DNA from: a bacterium
GTDB lineage: Bacteria; Calditrichota; Calditrichia; RBG-13-44-9; J042
Direction of reading: 5' to 3'
DNA: 49,432 bases
Assembly: GCA_015485355.1 (NCBI GenBank)
Contig: WFTQ01000090.1
Location: 1 to 49,432 of the forward strand
Shown here: positions 28,195 to 36,682 of the stretch, piece by piece
How positions within the stretch are numbered: position 1 is the stretch's first letter
How the letters are laid out: each line of letters begins with the position of its first letter
The notes under the pieces: model-generated
What the model was told of the DNA's origin: nothing
Databases searched by the model: none
The model's input: the letters and a program-made list of their open reading frames with translations, nothing else
Translations under genes and position numbers: made by a program

Positions 28195-29283
28195 ATGAAA
28201 CAGCCCATTCGCTTGATTGATGCCGGCCGGATTCCGTATCTGGAGTCCCAGACAATTTATCATGCCGTGGCCTATGCCATGACACCCGAAACACCGGACA
28301 CCGCCATTCTGGTGCGTCCGGACACACCATACGTGTGTGTAGGGTTCCATCAGGAAACCGAACGAGAAGTGGATCTGGACTACTGTCGGGAGCATCGAAT
28401 TCCGGTTACCCGCCGTGAGGTTGGTGGAGGAGCCGTATTGCTGGACGATCGTCAGATCTTTACCCAGTGGGTGTTTCACCCGGAGCATGTGCCGATGAAG
28501 GTGGTGGATCGCTTTCGTTGGCACGCGGCACCCATAATGGCCACTTATGGGGATTTCGGTGTGGAAGCCAATTTTCGCCCCATAAACGATATTCATGTGA
28601 AGGGTAAAAAAATTGGGGGTATGGGAGCGGCGGCCATTGGAAATGCCGAGGTGGTAGTCAGTTCTCTTATGCTGGATTTCGATACCCGCACCATGGCCCG
28701 GGTACTGAAGGTGCCCAACGAAAAGTTTCGGGACAAGGTGTTCCAGGGGCTGGAAAATTACATGACGACCCTTGCCCGGGAACTGGGACAGGTCCCCGAT
28801 CCTGAGGAAGTCAAGCGTCGCTATATAGCTCATCTGGAGAAACTATTGCAACGTCCCGTGGAGGAAGGGGAGCTCACCGTGGGGGAGAAAGCTATGCTGT
28901 CGGCGTTGAACGAACGATTCTCCACCCGGGAATGGCTTTTCCAGAAAGGGGGGCTGGTGCGGGACGCCGTAAAAATCCACGCTGGGGTGTGGGTTGGCGA
29001 AACAGCCTATAAGGCCCCCGGAGGACTCATTCGCATTACCTTGCGAATCCGGGAAAATACGATCGATGATCTGGCCATTTCCGGTGACTTTACCTTTTAT
29101 CCCCAGCACCAGCTGGCGGCTTTCGAGGCGCATCTAAGAGGAAAGTCGCTGGAGCCGGCGGCACTGCGAAACACGATCGAACAATTTTATACCGCCGCAA
29201 AAGTACAAACGCCCGGTATCGAGGTCGAACACTGGTTAACCGTGTTCGGACAATTGTTGGATGCCGTTGCAAAGCACAGTTGA
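28195..29283 (+). CDS. Lipoate-protein ligase of the sHdr type, sLpl(AB)
   Basis: 362 residues. Lipoate/biotin ligase fold: 'AILVRPDTPYVCVGFHQE', 'VTRREVGGGAVLLDDRQIFT' (substrate loop), 'INDIHVKGKKIGGMGAAAI' with the expected catalytic Lys about 139; then a fused C-terminal accessory domain (about 230-360, 'GWVWVGETAYK-APGGLIRI'-like), which makes it the bipartite LplA-type rather than the small LipB type. In sHdr clusters this enzyme attaches lipoate or octanoate to LbpA, which is encoded 850 nt downstream. No lipoyl synthase is encoded in the window, so lipoate must be made elsewhere or scavenged. The ATG at 28195 was preferred over TTG 28183; ribosome-site evidence is weak for both. Confidence 0.88.
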   Translation: MKQPIRLIDAGRIPYLESQTIYHAVAYAMTPETPDTAILVRPDTPYVCVGFHQETEREVDLDYCREHRIPVTRREVGGGAVLLDDRQIFTQWVFHPEHVPMKVVDRFRWHAAPIMATYGDFGVEANFRPINDIHVKGKKIGGMGAAAIGNAEVVVSSLMLDFDTRTMARVLKVPNEKFRDKVFQGLENYMTTLARELGQVPDPEEVKRRYIAHLEKLLQRPVEEGELTVGEKAMLSALNERFSTREWLFQKGGLVRDAVKIHAGVWVGETAYKAPGGLIRITLRIRENTIDDLAISGDFTFYPQHQLAAFEAHLRGKSLEPAALRNTIEQFYTAAKVQTPGIEVEHWLTVFGQLLDAVAKHS

Positions 29284-29288
29284 GACCG

Positions 29289-29543
29289 GTGAGCCAATGG
29301 AAAAATAAAATACTGGATTTAACAGAGCTGAGCGAAATGTATGTCGAAAAAGCCGGGCAATGGGTGTTGCTGGAAATTGTGGGATACGATCAGCGGGGCC
29401 AGGCCAATCGGGTGCGTGTGGTGGAAATGGCACCCGATAAAGATGAATTATTGGATTACTTGATGGACCGGGAAGACCAATGGGACTGGAACAAACGATT
29501 TGTCATCGTCCGGGCGGACCCCGGTTTATGCACCCTCATCTGA
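29289..29543 (+). CDS. Small conserved-looking protein of unknown function in the sHdr cluster
   Basis: 84 residues from GTG 29289 (or 87 from TTG 29280, which overlaps the ligase stop). Acidic, soluble, no signal or membrane segment. Two tryptophans (AGQWVLLEIVGYD, DQWDWNKRFVIVRAD) and one Cys near the C-terminus. The start 'LSEMYVEKAGQWVLLEIVGYD' is faintly like DUF5678-type small proteins ('Y..Y.GKWVAL..G.'). Tightly packed after the ligase, which supports a real gene, but no clear Shine-Dalgarno. I do not recognise a family and give no function. Confidence 0.55.
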   Translation: MSQWKNKILDLTELSEMYVEKAGQWVLLEIVGYDQRGQANRVRVVEMAPDKDELLDYLMDREDQWDWNKRFVIVRADPGLCTLI

Positions 29544-29636
29544 TCGGGTTGGAGGAAACCAGTTCCCGAGAAACGACAGGACAGGGAAAGTGGAAATAAA
29601 GCGCAACAGAAACCCAAAATAATTGAGGAAGGCAAG

Positions 29637-30017
29637 ATGGAGGATCTGGAAGGCAAAAAGATTCTGGTCATTCAAACCCACGGGGTGGATACGCCTACCC
29701 GCACCTATTCCCCGGTGTATTATGCCATTGCTGCAGCGGCCATGGAAATGGAGGTGATGATCTGGTTCACCATGAACGGTACCAATCAGTTGCGGAAGGG
29801 AGAGGCGGAAAAAATTGAATTAAAACCCGGTAGCGGGGTTACCCTGAAAACGCTGCTGGATCAGGCCCTGGATGCAGGGGTGCAATTATCGGTCTGTCAA
29901 CAAAGTATGGACTTATGGGACATGAAACCCGAGGATTTGATCGATGGGGTGAAAATTCTGGGGGCTACCAGCATAATCGACCTGGCCCTGGAGGCGGATC
30001 ATGTCATGTATTTTTAA
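29637..30017 (+). CDS. Second DsrE3-family protein (DsrE3B/C-like)
   Basis: 126 residues. DsrE fold: 'KKILVIQTHGVDTPTRTYSP', 'YYAIAAAAMEMEVMIWFTMNG', 'GVQLSVCQQSMDLWDMKPED' and 'GATSIIDLALEADHVMYF'. One cysteine, Cys87, at the sulfur-binding position, preceded by the normal valine. Shorter than DsrE3A in the same cluster and lacking its central Pro/Met-rich insertion. Having two DsrE3 proteins beside TusA and LbpA is usual in sHdr clusters, where one type works with TusA; the subtype here cannot be fixed without a tree. ATG 29637 follows GAGGAAGG. Confidence 0.88.
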   Translation: MEDLEGKKILVIQTHGVDTPTRTYSPVYYAIAAAAMEMEVMIWFTMNGTNQLRKGEAEKIELKPGSGVTLKTLLDQALDAGVQLSVCQQSMDLWDMKPEDLIDGVKILGATSIIDLALEADHVMYF

Positions 30018-30124
30018 CGACATGACCTTTTCTGCCAGGGGAATTCCCCGGCAAGCGGAGGACAGGAGGATGCCGTAGAGAGCCGCCGGGGGGAAGTGAA
30101 TCCGAAAAGTTAAGGAGTTTAATG

Positions 30125-30583
30125 ATGTCAGACGTTGGGATTGTCCGTGGCTGTAAAATTCCCAGAGATTTGTATTATTCCGTGGAGGATCACACCTGGG
30201 TGCGAACGAACGCTGATGGTACGGTCACCGTCGGGATGACGGATGTGGCCCAAAACCTGGCCGGACCCGTGTTGCATGCCAAAGTGAAAAAGGTTGGGTT
30301 GACTCGCGCGAAAGGTAAACCCATTGGTACGGTCGAAAGTGCCAAATGGGTAGGACCCATCAAGACTCCTGTTTCGGGGGAAATCGTCGCCGTGAATGAA
30401 AAACTGGCCGACGATCCCCAGCTCTTGAATCGCGACCCCTACGGGGATGGATGGGTGGTCAAAATGAAACCGACCGATTGGGATGCAGAAGTGAAGGCCC
30501 TGGTTACGGGCGAGGAAGCGGTGCAAAAGTACAAAGAGAAAGTGGAGCGGGAAGATATCAAGGCCTGCGATCACATCGAGTGA
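30125..30583 (+). CDS. lbpA: Lipoate-binding protein LbpA (GcvH-like)
   Basis: 152-153 residues. Homologous to glycine-cleavage H protein: 'VEDHTWVRTNADGTVTVGMT', 'GKPIGTVESAKWVGPIKTPV' with the lipoylated Lys (residue 74 from this start) in the ESAK motif, and 'DPQLLNRDPYGDGWVVKM'. In sHdr systems LbpA is dedicated to sulfur oxidation rather than to glycine cleavage, and no gcvT or gcvP gene is present. Two ATGs are adjacent; 30125 has the better distance to AAGGAG (7 nt). Acts in the cytoplasm as the swinging arm of the sHdr complex; the ligase at 28195 is its presumed modifying enzyme. Confidence 0.94.
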   Translation: MSDVGIVRGCKIPRDLYYSVEDHTWVRTNADGTVTVGMTDVAQNLAGPVLHAKVKKVGLTRAKGKPIGTVESAKWVGPIKTPVSGEIVAVNEKLADDPQLLNRDPYGDGWVVKMKPTDWDAEVKALVTGEEAVQKYKEKVEREDIKACDHIE

Positions 30584-30705
30584 GACTTCGGGCGGACGAA
30601 AGCCGCTCCCTAAGCGAATGCTCCGGAGAGGTGTAGAATCGGCCTTTCGCACAAAGCGTTCCGTAAACCTTGAAGGGCGCCGTTATGTAGCAGAAGGAGA
30701 GGGGT

Positions 30706-31434
30706 ATGAACGTCGATATTAACTCCATGCCGTTGGATTTGACCGGGGGAAAATACCGCGATATTCCCTACGAAGAGAAGGAGCGATTGTTTAATGAAGT
30801 CAAAGCCGACGTGCGCTTTCACGATGTACTTTATGGTTGTTACGAATGTGGGGTATGTGTGGCGGCTTGTCCCTCGGCACGGTTTTACGATTTCAGTCCC
30901 CGCGTCATCGCCCAGGCCGTGGCGCGCGAAGATGTCGAGCTGGTCTACATCCTGATGAACGATAGCATCTGGGATTGTTCCCAATGTTTTTCCTGCGATC
31001 GCTGTCCCCGGGGCAATTCTCCGGGCGGCCTGATCACCTTGATGCGGGAAGTAGCGGTACGAAACGGACTGGAATCCGCAAAGGAAGCTCTGGAAGGCTA
31101 TGGCCGCATTATTTACAAGATTATGTCCACCGGAACCCAGGTTTCCCCGGACATGCTTCAGCCCAACGCCTTTCCGGACTGGGGGCATCACGTCAACGAG
31201 ATTGCCGATAATCTGGATCTATGGCGGCGGGCCCTTCCACCGGAAACCCTTCACACCGTGGAAACCGGATGGAGCGTAAGCGAAAAAACCATCATCGAAC
31301 TGTACCTGATCTGGCACATGACCGGCGTGATGGACATGATTAAAGAAATAGATGAAGGCCTTTTTATGATTTTGCAGGATGTTATGGAAGAAAGGCTGGA
31401 AGATGCCGGCTACGATGTTACCTTCGATGAATAG
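30706..31434 (+). CDS. hdrC1: sHdrC1, iron-sulfur electron-transfer subunit
   Basis: 242 residues. First cluster motif C-x2-C-x2-C-x3-CP at Cys45, 48, 51, 55 ('CYECGVCVAACP'), second at Cys91, 94, 97, 100 ('CSQCFSCDRCPRG', with two rather than three residues before the last Cys, as in sHdrC1 proteins I know). It is a soluble ferredoxin-like subunit that links HdrB1 and HdrA. AGAAGGAGAGG before the ATG gives a strong start. First gene of the core shdrC1-B1-A-H-B3 set. Confidence 0.92.
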   Translation: MNVDINSMPLDLTGGKYRDIPYEEKERLFNEVKADVRFHDVLYGCYECGVCVAACPSARFYDFSPRVIAQAVAREDVELVYILMNDSIWDCSQCFSCDRCPRGNSPGGLITLMREVAVRNGLESAKEALEGYGRIIYKIMSTGTQVSPDMLQPNAFPDWGHHVNEIADNLDLWRRALPPETLHTVETGWSVSEKTIIELYLIWHMTGVMDMIKEIDEGLFMILQDVMEERLEDAGYDVTFDE

Positions 31435-31475
31435 GGGGGCTTTACCCAGGGGAGCAAATGAAAAGGAGAGCCATT

Positions 31476-32681
31476 ATGGGACAGCAGGTCATCCCGGTCG
31501 AGGAATTGATAAAGTCGCAAAAAAAGCCCGGATTTAAATACACTCCGGAAGAAGCGCCCACCGAAGACTATCGGGACATACTGTTTCAGCTGGAAAAGGA
31601 GGGCGAATTGGAAGTGCTGCGGGTTCCGGAGCCGTATGTTGAGGTGACCACCAAGTATGGTCGCAAAAAGAAAATTCCTCTGGAGCACACCTGGCACCAC
31701 AAAAGCTGTGGTCAGTGTGGCCACATTCCGGGGTATTCGACATCCATTTTCTGGTTAAACCGTCAGTTTGGGTTCGATTATGTGGATCCAAGTGACCAAA
31801 CTTCTTGTACGGCATGGAACTACTATGCCTCGGCCACTTCCAACGCCGAGGCGCAAGCCGCCGTTGCGGTTCGCAACTTTGCCGCAGCCGCGGAAACAGG
31901 GCGTTTTCCCCTCATTCACTGTGGGACCAGTTTTGGGCACTATAAAGAAGTACGCCATGAATTGTTGCATCATCATCAGGTGCGTCGCAAAGTGCGAGAG
32001 ATTATGGAGCGCCTGGGTAAGCGATTGGTCTTTCCTGAAGAGATTGTGCATTATAGCGAATGGGTGTATGCGATTCGCGATCGGATAGCCGAGCGGCAGG
32101 TGATCGATATGAGTGCTATTGTGGCATCGGTGCATCCGGCCTGTCACTATCACAAACTGGTGGAAGAGGACGCCATTTATGATCCCGAAATTTATGGGGC
32201 ACAGCGTACCGCCATTGTTACCGGAACCCTCAAAGCTCTGGGAATTCAGATCGGGGAATATTCCAGCTGGTACGACTGTTGCGGTTTTGGTTTCCGCCAT
32301 ATTCTGGTATCCCGGGATTTTTCCCGCTCCTTTGCGGTGCAGCGCAAGATCGAAGTGATGAAGGAGGAGGCCGATCCAGATATTGTGGTCACCCACGACA
32401 CGGGTTGTGTCACCACCCTGGACCAGAGCCAATTTGCCGGGAAGGCCCATGGCAAGAAGGTGGGGATTCCGGTGATGTCCGATTCCCAGATCGCCGCCCT
32501 GGCCATGGGGGCCCATCCCTATAAAGTATTGCAATTGCATTGGCACAATACGGAAAACCGCCCCTTTCTGGAAAAATTGGGGATCGATCCCGAAGAAAAG
32601 TGGCGCGAGTTTGAGGACGCCCTGGAAAAGTTGAAACGTGGAGAGAAACACTATTTAACCTGGGAGGATGCAGATGCCTAA
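31476..32681 (+). CDS. hdrB1: sHdrB1, CCG-domain subunit
   Basis: 401 residues from ATG 31476 (AAGGAG at 31462). Heterodisulfide-reductase B-type protein with two CCG-like halves. The second is canonical: 'VHPACHYHK', 'WYDCCGFGF' and 'THDTGCVTTLD'. The first is modified: 'KSCGQCGHIPGYS', then 'QTSCTAWNYYAS' in place of CCG, and 'LIHCGTSFGHYK' in place of CxxC. So one full non-cubane cluster site is expected, plus one altered site. sHdrB1 is proposed to carry the catalytic sulfur chemistry of the complex. Overlaps the sHdrA start. Confidence 0.92.
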   Translation: MGQQVIPVEELIKSQKKPGFKYTPEEAPTEDYRDILFQLEKEGELEVLRVPEPYVEVTTKYGRKKKIPLEHTWHHKSCGQCGHIPGYSTSIFWLNRQFGFDYVDPSDQTSCTAWNYYASATSNAEAQAAVAVRNFAAAAETGRFPLIHCGTSFGHYKEVRHELLHHHQVRRKVREIMERLGKRLVFPEEIVHYSEWVYAIRDRIAERQVIDMSAIVASVHPACHYHKLVEEDAIYDPEIYGAQRTAIVTGTLKALGIQIGEYSSWYDCCGFGFRHILVSRDFSRSFAVQRKIEVMKEEADPDIVVTHDTGCVTTLDQSQFAGKAHGKKVGIPVMSDSQIAALAMGAHPYKVLQLHWHNTENRPFLEKLGIDPEEKWREFEDALEKLKRGEKHYLTWEDADA

Positions 32682-33738
32682 TCAAGACATTCTGGTTATC
32701 GGTGGAGGTCCTGCGGGACTGGAGGCCGCCCGCTGCATCGGAGATATAGGCTACAAGGCCATCCTGGTGGAAAAACGCGACCGCCTGGGCGGTACCCCGG
32801 ACGAGGCCGGTTATGCGGCCTTGACCCCTGATCTTCGTAACGCCGAAGAAGCGATGTCCGCCATGGTGCAGGCGGTGGAAAACCATCCCAATGTCGACGT
32901 TCGGTTGGGTACCACCGTGGTGGCCGCCGGCGGCAGCGCAGGAAATTTTACCATTACCTTGAAAAATGGCACACACGAAGAAAACCTCAACGTGGGGGCT
33001 GTCATTATTGCCACCGGTTTTCAGCATTTTGATCCCGGTCGCGAAACCCAAAAATACGGCTATTACGAATATGAAGACGTCATCACCCTGGTGGATTGCG
33101 AGAAGATGCTCCGGGCCCACCGGTTTGTGCGACCCTCCGACGGCAAAAAACCAGAGCGGGTTTGCTTCATTCAATGTGTGGGTTCCCGGGATCGACGCAT
33201 CGGCAACGAATATTGCTCTAAAGTCTGCTGCGGTATCGCTTCGAAAGAGGCCATAGAAATCCGCCAACTGGTGCCCGATTGCAAGGTCTTCATCTTCTAC
33301 ATTGATATGCGCATGTATGCCTATTGGGAACCCGACCTGTACTGGAAGGCCCAGGAGGAACACAAAGTGAATTATGTAAAAGGGATTGCCACGGAAATAG
33401 TTAAAAAAGGCGACCGGTTGCTGGTAAAGGGCGAAGACACCACTTTGCGGCGTCCCTTTGAAATTCCCATGGATATTGTCATTTTGTCTGTGGGCATGGA
33501 ACCCAGTCAGGGGACCCGGGAAATGGCCCGAATCTTTGGCCTGAAACAAAATAAGTATCAGTTTATCGAGGCCGTTGGGGCTCCCATGGATACCGTGACC
33601 ACCTCGGTACCCGGGGTGTTCGCTTGCGGGGCCTGCACCGGACCTGCGGATTTAGAGGACGCCATATCCGCGGCGGGATTGGCGGCTATGCGAGCCATTA
33701 AAACCATTCGGCACCATAGCAACAAAAAGGCCAGTTAA
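32674..33738 (+). CDS. hdrA: sHdrA, FAD subunit of the sHdr complex
   Basis: 354 residues, much shorter than methanogen HdrA because the N-terminal cluster domain and ferredoxin domains are missing, as in all sHdrA. FAD/NAD(P) motif 'ILVIGGGPAGLEAARCIGD', second nucleotide motif 'NVGAVIIATGFQHFD', cluster-ligating cysteines 'CFIQCVGSRDRRIGNEYCSKVCCGI', and the closing 'VFACGACTGPADLEDAISAAG'. It carries FAD and a cluster and is the electron hub. ATG 32674 is chosen over 32668 since GGGAGG sits 6 nt before it; the gene overlaps hdrB1 by 8 nt. Confidence 0.93.
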   Translation: MPNQDILVIGGGPAGLEAARCIGDIGYKAILVEKRDRLGGTPDEAGYAALTPDLRNAEEAMSAMVQAVENHPNVDVRLGTTVVAAGGSAGNFTITLKNGTHEENLNVGAVIIATGFQHFDPGRETQKYGYYEYEDVITLVDCEKMLRAHRFVRPSDGKKPERVCFIQCVGSRDRRIGNEYCSKVCCGIASKEAIEIRQLVPDCKVFIFYIDMRMYAYWEPDLYWKAQEEHKVNYVKGIATEIVKKGDRLLVKGEDTTLRRPFEIPMDIVILSVGMEPSQGTREMARIFGLKQNKYQFIEAVGAPMDTVTTSVPGVFACGACTGPADLEDAISAAGLAAMRAIKTIRHHSNKKAS

Positions 33739-33751
33739 GCAGAGGTTGGTG

Positions 33752-34498
33752 ATGTCTCCGCCTGTTGATAAACAATCGGCCAAAGATTTTATGCTGGAAA
33801 CCCTCTCGCGCATAACGGTAGAGGAACTGGAACAAATTCAGGCCGATCTTGACTCCAAGGTAGAACGCATGCAGGCTCATGTGGAAGAGGCCGTTACCGG
33901 GCGGTTCACCCGGCAGTCCCTACAGGGATTGCTGCGCTGTGTGTTCGCCACGCGGCGAAGAGCCAAACGGATTCAAGCCCACTACTCTGCTGAATATTTT
34001 GCCCAACGGATTGCCCGGTTGTTGGAAGAAGACCCGCCCGTGGAGCAGCGCTTTCAGACATTTTTCAACGCCTTCCCGAAAATAGACCCTTCGTTACGGT
34101 ACGATCTGACCAGTGAGATCTTATTCTTTTCCCGCCCGAAGCATTACTGGCTGTGGACCCGCTGGATATGGGACCCTCGTACCCGTACCGGCTCCCTGCC
34201 GCTGGTGTTGATGGAACCCTTGCACCTGGAAGGCCAAACCGAGGGCGAGATTTACCGGAAAGTCGGCGAGGCCATACAAAGTTTGCAAGAGATCGGGCGT
34301 TCCCGGGAAATTCCCTCGTTTCTGCAATCCCCTTTTGGCGTGTACACGTATCTGGCCTGTGTGTATGTGATCTATACCTATACGGTGTTGCGAATGCGCA
34401 TGACCCAGGAATTCAATAAAGTTATGCCCCAATTACCGGAATTTACCCGAAGACTTCTCGGCATTTATAGTTTGGAGGAACACAAACATGCCAGTTGA
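33752..34498 (+). CDS. sHdrH, hypothetical conserved subunit
   Basis: 248 residues, ATG 33752 after AGAGG. In sHdr clusters a protein of this size and of unknown function sits at this position; it has no cofactor motif, no Cys-rich region and is mostly helical with many Arg/Glu. One hydrophobic stretch 'YLACVYVIYTYTVL' (about 210-224) is possible membrane contact or a buried helix. Overlaps the next gene by 11 nt, so it is translationally coupled and likely part of the complex. Assignment rests on position and general character. Confidence 0.8.
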   Translation: MSPPVDKQSAKDFMLETLSRITVEELEQIQADLDSKVERMQAHVEEAVTGRFTRQSLQGLLRCVFATRRRAKRIQAHYSAEYFAQRIARLLEEDPPVEQRFQTFFNAFPKIDPSLRYDLTSEILFFSRPKHYWLWTRWIWDPRTRTGSLPLVLMEPLHLEGQTEGEIYRKVGEAIQSLQEIGRSREIPSFLQSPFGVYTYLACVYVIYTYTVLRMRMTQEFNKVMPQLPEFTRRLLGIYSLEEHKHAS

Positions 34499-35750
34499 TC
34501 CAAAACAAATCCGCGCCAAGGATAAGGTGGTGGTTGACGGGATAGAGCTAACCAGTGATTGGAACCGTATGTTCGATCAGCGTCCCGTGTTCGACTATGA
34601 TGTGGAAGTGTTGGAAAAAATCGCCGGTATTCCCGGAGCCGAGTCCATGGCCTGGTGTTACCAGTGTGCCCAGTGTGTACCGGTATGCCCGGTCAACGAA
34701 GTGGGCGATTATGGGCCGCGGAAGATCTATCGCCGGCTCCAGTTGGGTATCGATCTGATCCCCGATGAGGAACTGTGGAAATGTACCACCTGTATGCATT
34801 GCTTGCGGGTGTGTCCGAAAGACGTGAACATGATCGATATCATGCCCGCCGTCCGGGAAGAAGCGGTGATGGAGGGCCACGTTCCCCCGGAGCTGCAAGA
34901 GGTATTCGAAAATACGTTTGAATACGGCAATCCCCTAGGAGAATCACCCCGAAAACGAGCCGATTGGGCGAAAGATGCGGGCGTGCCCGTACCCCTGATG
35001 AAGGAGAAAAAGAAAGCCGACATTCTGTGGTTTGTCGAGTGCTATCCTTCCTATCACCCGCGGGGCAAAGAGACCAGTGTGGCCCTGGCCAAAGTATTGC
35101 ATGCCCTGGGAGTGGATTTCGGCATTCTGGGAGTGGAAGAAAAATGTAGCTGCGATTCCCAACGCCTGGCCGGAGAACGGGGTTTATTCGAAGAATTTGC
35201 GGAAGAAAACATCAAAACCTTCAGCAAGTATCAATTCAACACCATTCTGGTCACCGATCCGCATGCCTTAAATGCTTTTAAAAAGGAGTATCCGAAATTG
35301 GGTGGGCGGTACCATGTGGTACACTATACCACTTTTCTGGCTCCGTTAATCGACCGACTGGAGTACCGAAATACCCTGAACTACAGAGTCACCTTTCATG
35401 ACCCCTGTTATCTGGGGCGCCATCACGGGGAGTATGATGCACCGCGGCGGATTCTCAACCGGTTGCCGGGCGTGGAACTGGTGGAAATGTGGCGCTGCCG
35501 GCAGAATAGTTTTTGCTGTGGTGGCGGCGGCGGCGGCATGTGGCTGGACGGCTTCATGGCCGATCATGTCAGGGAACGTCTATCGGAAAATCGGGTGCGA
35601 GAAGCCGTCGAAACCGGTGCCCAGGTGTTGGCCGTATGCTGCCCTTACGAAATATCCCGCTTCGAGGATGCCGTCAAATCCACTGGCAACGAAGGCAAGC
35701 TGATGGTGAAAGATATCATCGAACTGGTGGTGGAGGCCATGGGCGCGTGA
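34488..35750 (+). CDS. hdrB3: sHdrB3, fused sHdrC2-sHdrB2 subunit
   Basis: 420 residues. N-terminal HdrC part: two 4Fe-4S motifs 'CYQCAQCVPVCP' and 'CTTCMHCLRVCP'. C-terminal HdrB part with two CCG halves: the first is degraded ('FVECYPSYHPRG', 'EKCSCDSQRLAG', 'VTDPHALN'), the second is canonical ('HDPCYLGRHHGE', 'NSFCCGGGGGGMW', 'VCCPYEISRF'). A single fused protein in place of separate C2 and B2 subunits is the mark of the type II sHdr layout. It is also clearly homologous, over about 240 residues, to the soluble half of the EMO protein encoded at 37870. Start ATG 34488 after GGAGG. Confidence 0.92.
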   Translation: MPVDPKQIRAKDKVVVDGIELTSDWNRMFDQRPVFDYDVEVLEKIAGIPGAESMAWCYQCAQCVPVCPVNEVGDYGPRKIYRRLQLGIDLIPDEELWKCTTCMHCLRVCPKDVNMIDIMPAVREEAVMEGHVPPELQEVFENTFEYGNPLGESPRKRADWAKDAGVPVPLMKEKKKADILWFVECYPSYHPRGKETSVALAKVLHALGVDFGILGVEEKCSCDSQRLAGERGLFEEFAEENIKTFSKYQFNTILVTDPHALNAFKKEYPKLGGRYHVVHYTTFLAPLIDRLEYRNTLNYRVTFHDPCYLGRHHGEYDAPRRILNRLPGVELVEMWRCRQNSFCCGGGGGGMWLDGFMADHVRERLSENRVREAVETGAQVLAVCCPYEISRFEDAVKSTGNEGKLMVKDIIELVVEAMGA

Positions 35751-35917
35751 CCGGAACAACGGCCGTACCGGGGTGAACGCCCCCATGAAAGGAAAACCAT
35801 TTTGGAATCAACGGTCCAAAAGGAAATCTGACCACATCAGTTAAAACCGCCGCTCGGGTTGCGTACTATGAGCCGGAAAAAGACATCAACACAGGCAAAC
35901 AATCGAGGAGGTGCTGT

Positions 35918-36682
35918 ATGCATATCATTGTTCCCCTTCGTCAGGTTCCCGACCTGGTGGAAGACCTGGAAATCGATGCCTCGGGAAAAGATCTGGATCG
36001 GGAATGGCTGAAGTACAAAATGAATGAATTTGATGATCATGCTCTGGAAGAAGCGCTGTTATTGAAGGAAGAGGTTGGGGGTGCTGTTACCGCCGTTGCC
36101 CTGGATGGCGGCGAGGTGGATAAGTTGCTTTTTACCGCCGCCGCGAAGGGAGCGGATAGGCTGGTTAAAGTGCGCGGTGATTTTCCCACGCCGTTGAACA
36201 GCCATGCCATGGCCAGGGCCTTGGCCGGTGCAATCCAGGGCCTGGATTATGATTTAATCCTCACCGGCGTCCAGGCGGTGGATGAACTGGATGGCCAGGT
36301 GGGTGTCCTTCTGGCCCACTATCTGGGTATCCCGCACGTATCGGTGGTGACGGATGTGCAGGTTCACGATGGAAAAGCAGTGGTGCACAAGGAATACGCC
36401 GGCGGAGTGATGGGAGAATTTGATGTCATCCTGCCGGCGGTTCTGGGTATCCAGGCGGCGCGACAAACGCCGCGCTACGCTCCGGTCAGCCGGGTGCGAA
36501 TGGCCATGCGCAAATCCACCATCGAGGAGGTCTCCGCCGAGGCCTCCGCCGAGGGCGCCCCGGATATTCGAAAACTGTTTAAACCCGAAAAAGGTGCCGG
36601 AGCACAAATGCTGGAGGGCTCGCCCGAAGCAGTGGCCGAAAAAATTATACACATATTAAAAGAAAAGGGGATTGTGCAATGA
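35918..36682 (+). CDS. etfB: Electron-transfer flavoprotein beta subunit
   Basis: 254 residues. EtfB/AANH-fold: 'MHIIVPLRQVPDLVEDLEID', 'LDREWLKYKMNEFDDHALEEAL', 'DYDLILTGVQAVDELDGQVG' and 'KEYAGGVMGEFDVILPAVLGIQ'. With EtfA it forms a soluble flavoprotein that accepts electrons from the sHdr complex and gives them to EMO. GAGGAGG before ATG 35918. A 167-nt gap without clear structure separates it from hdrB3; its stop overlaps etfA by ATGA. Confidence 0.95.
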   Translation: MHIIVPLRQVPDLVEDLEIDASGKDLDREWLKYKMNEFDDHALEEALLLKEEVGGAVTAVALDGGEVDKLLFTAAAKGADRLVKVRGDFPTPLNSHAMARALAGAIQGLDYDLILTGVQAVDELDGQVGVLLAHYLGIPHVSVVTDVQVHDGKAVVHKEYAGGVMGEFDVILPAVLGIQAARQTPRYAPVSRVRMAMRKSTIEEVSAEASAEGAPDIRKLFKPEKGAGAQMLEGSPEAVAEKIIHILKEKGIVQ

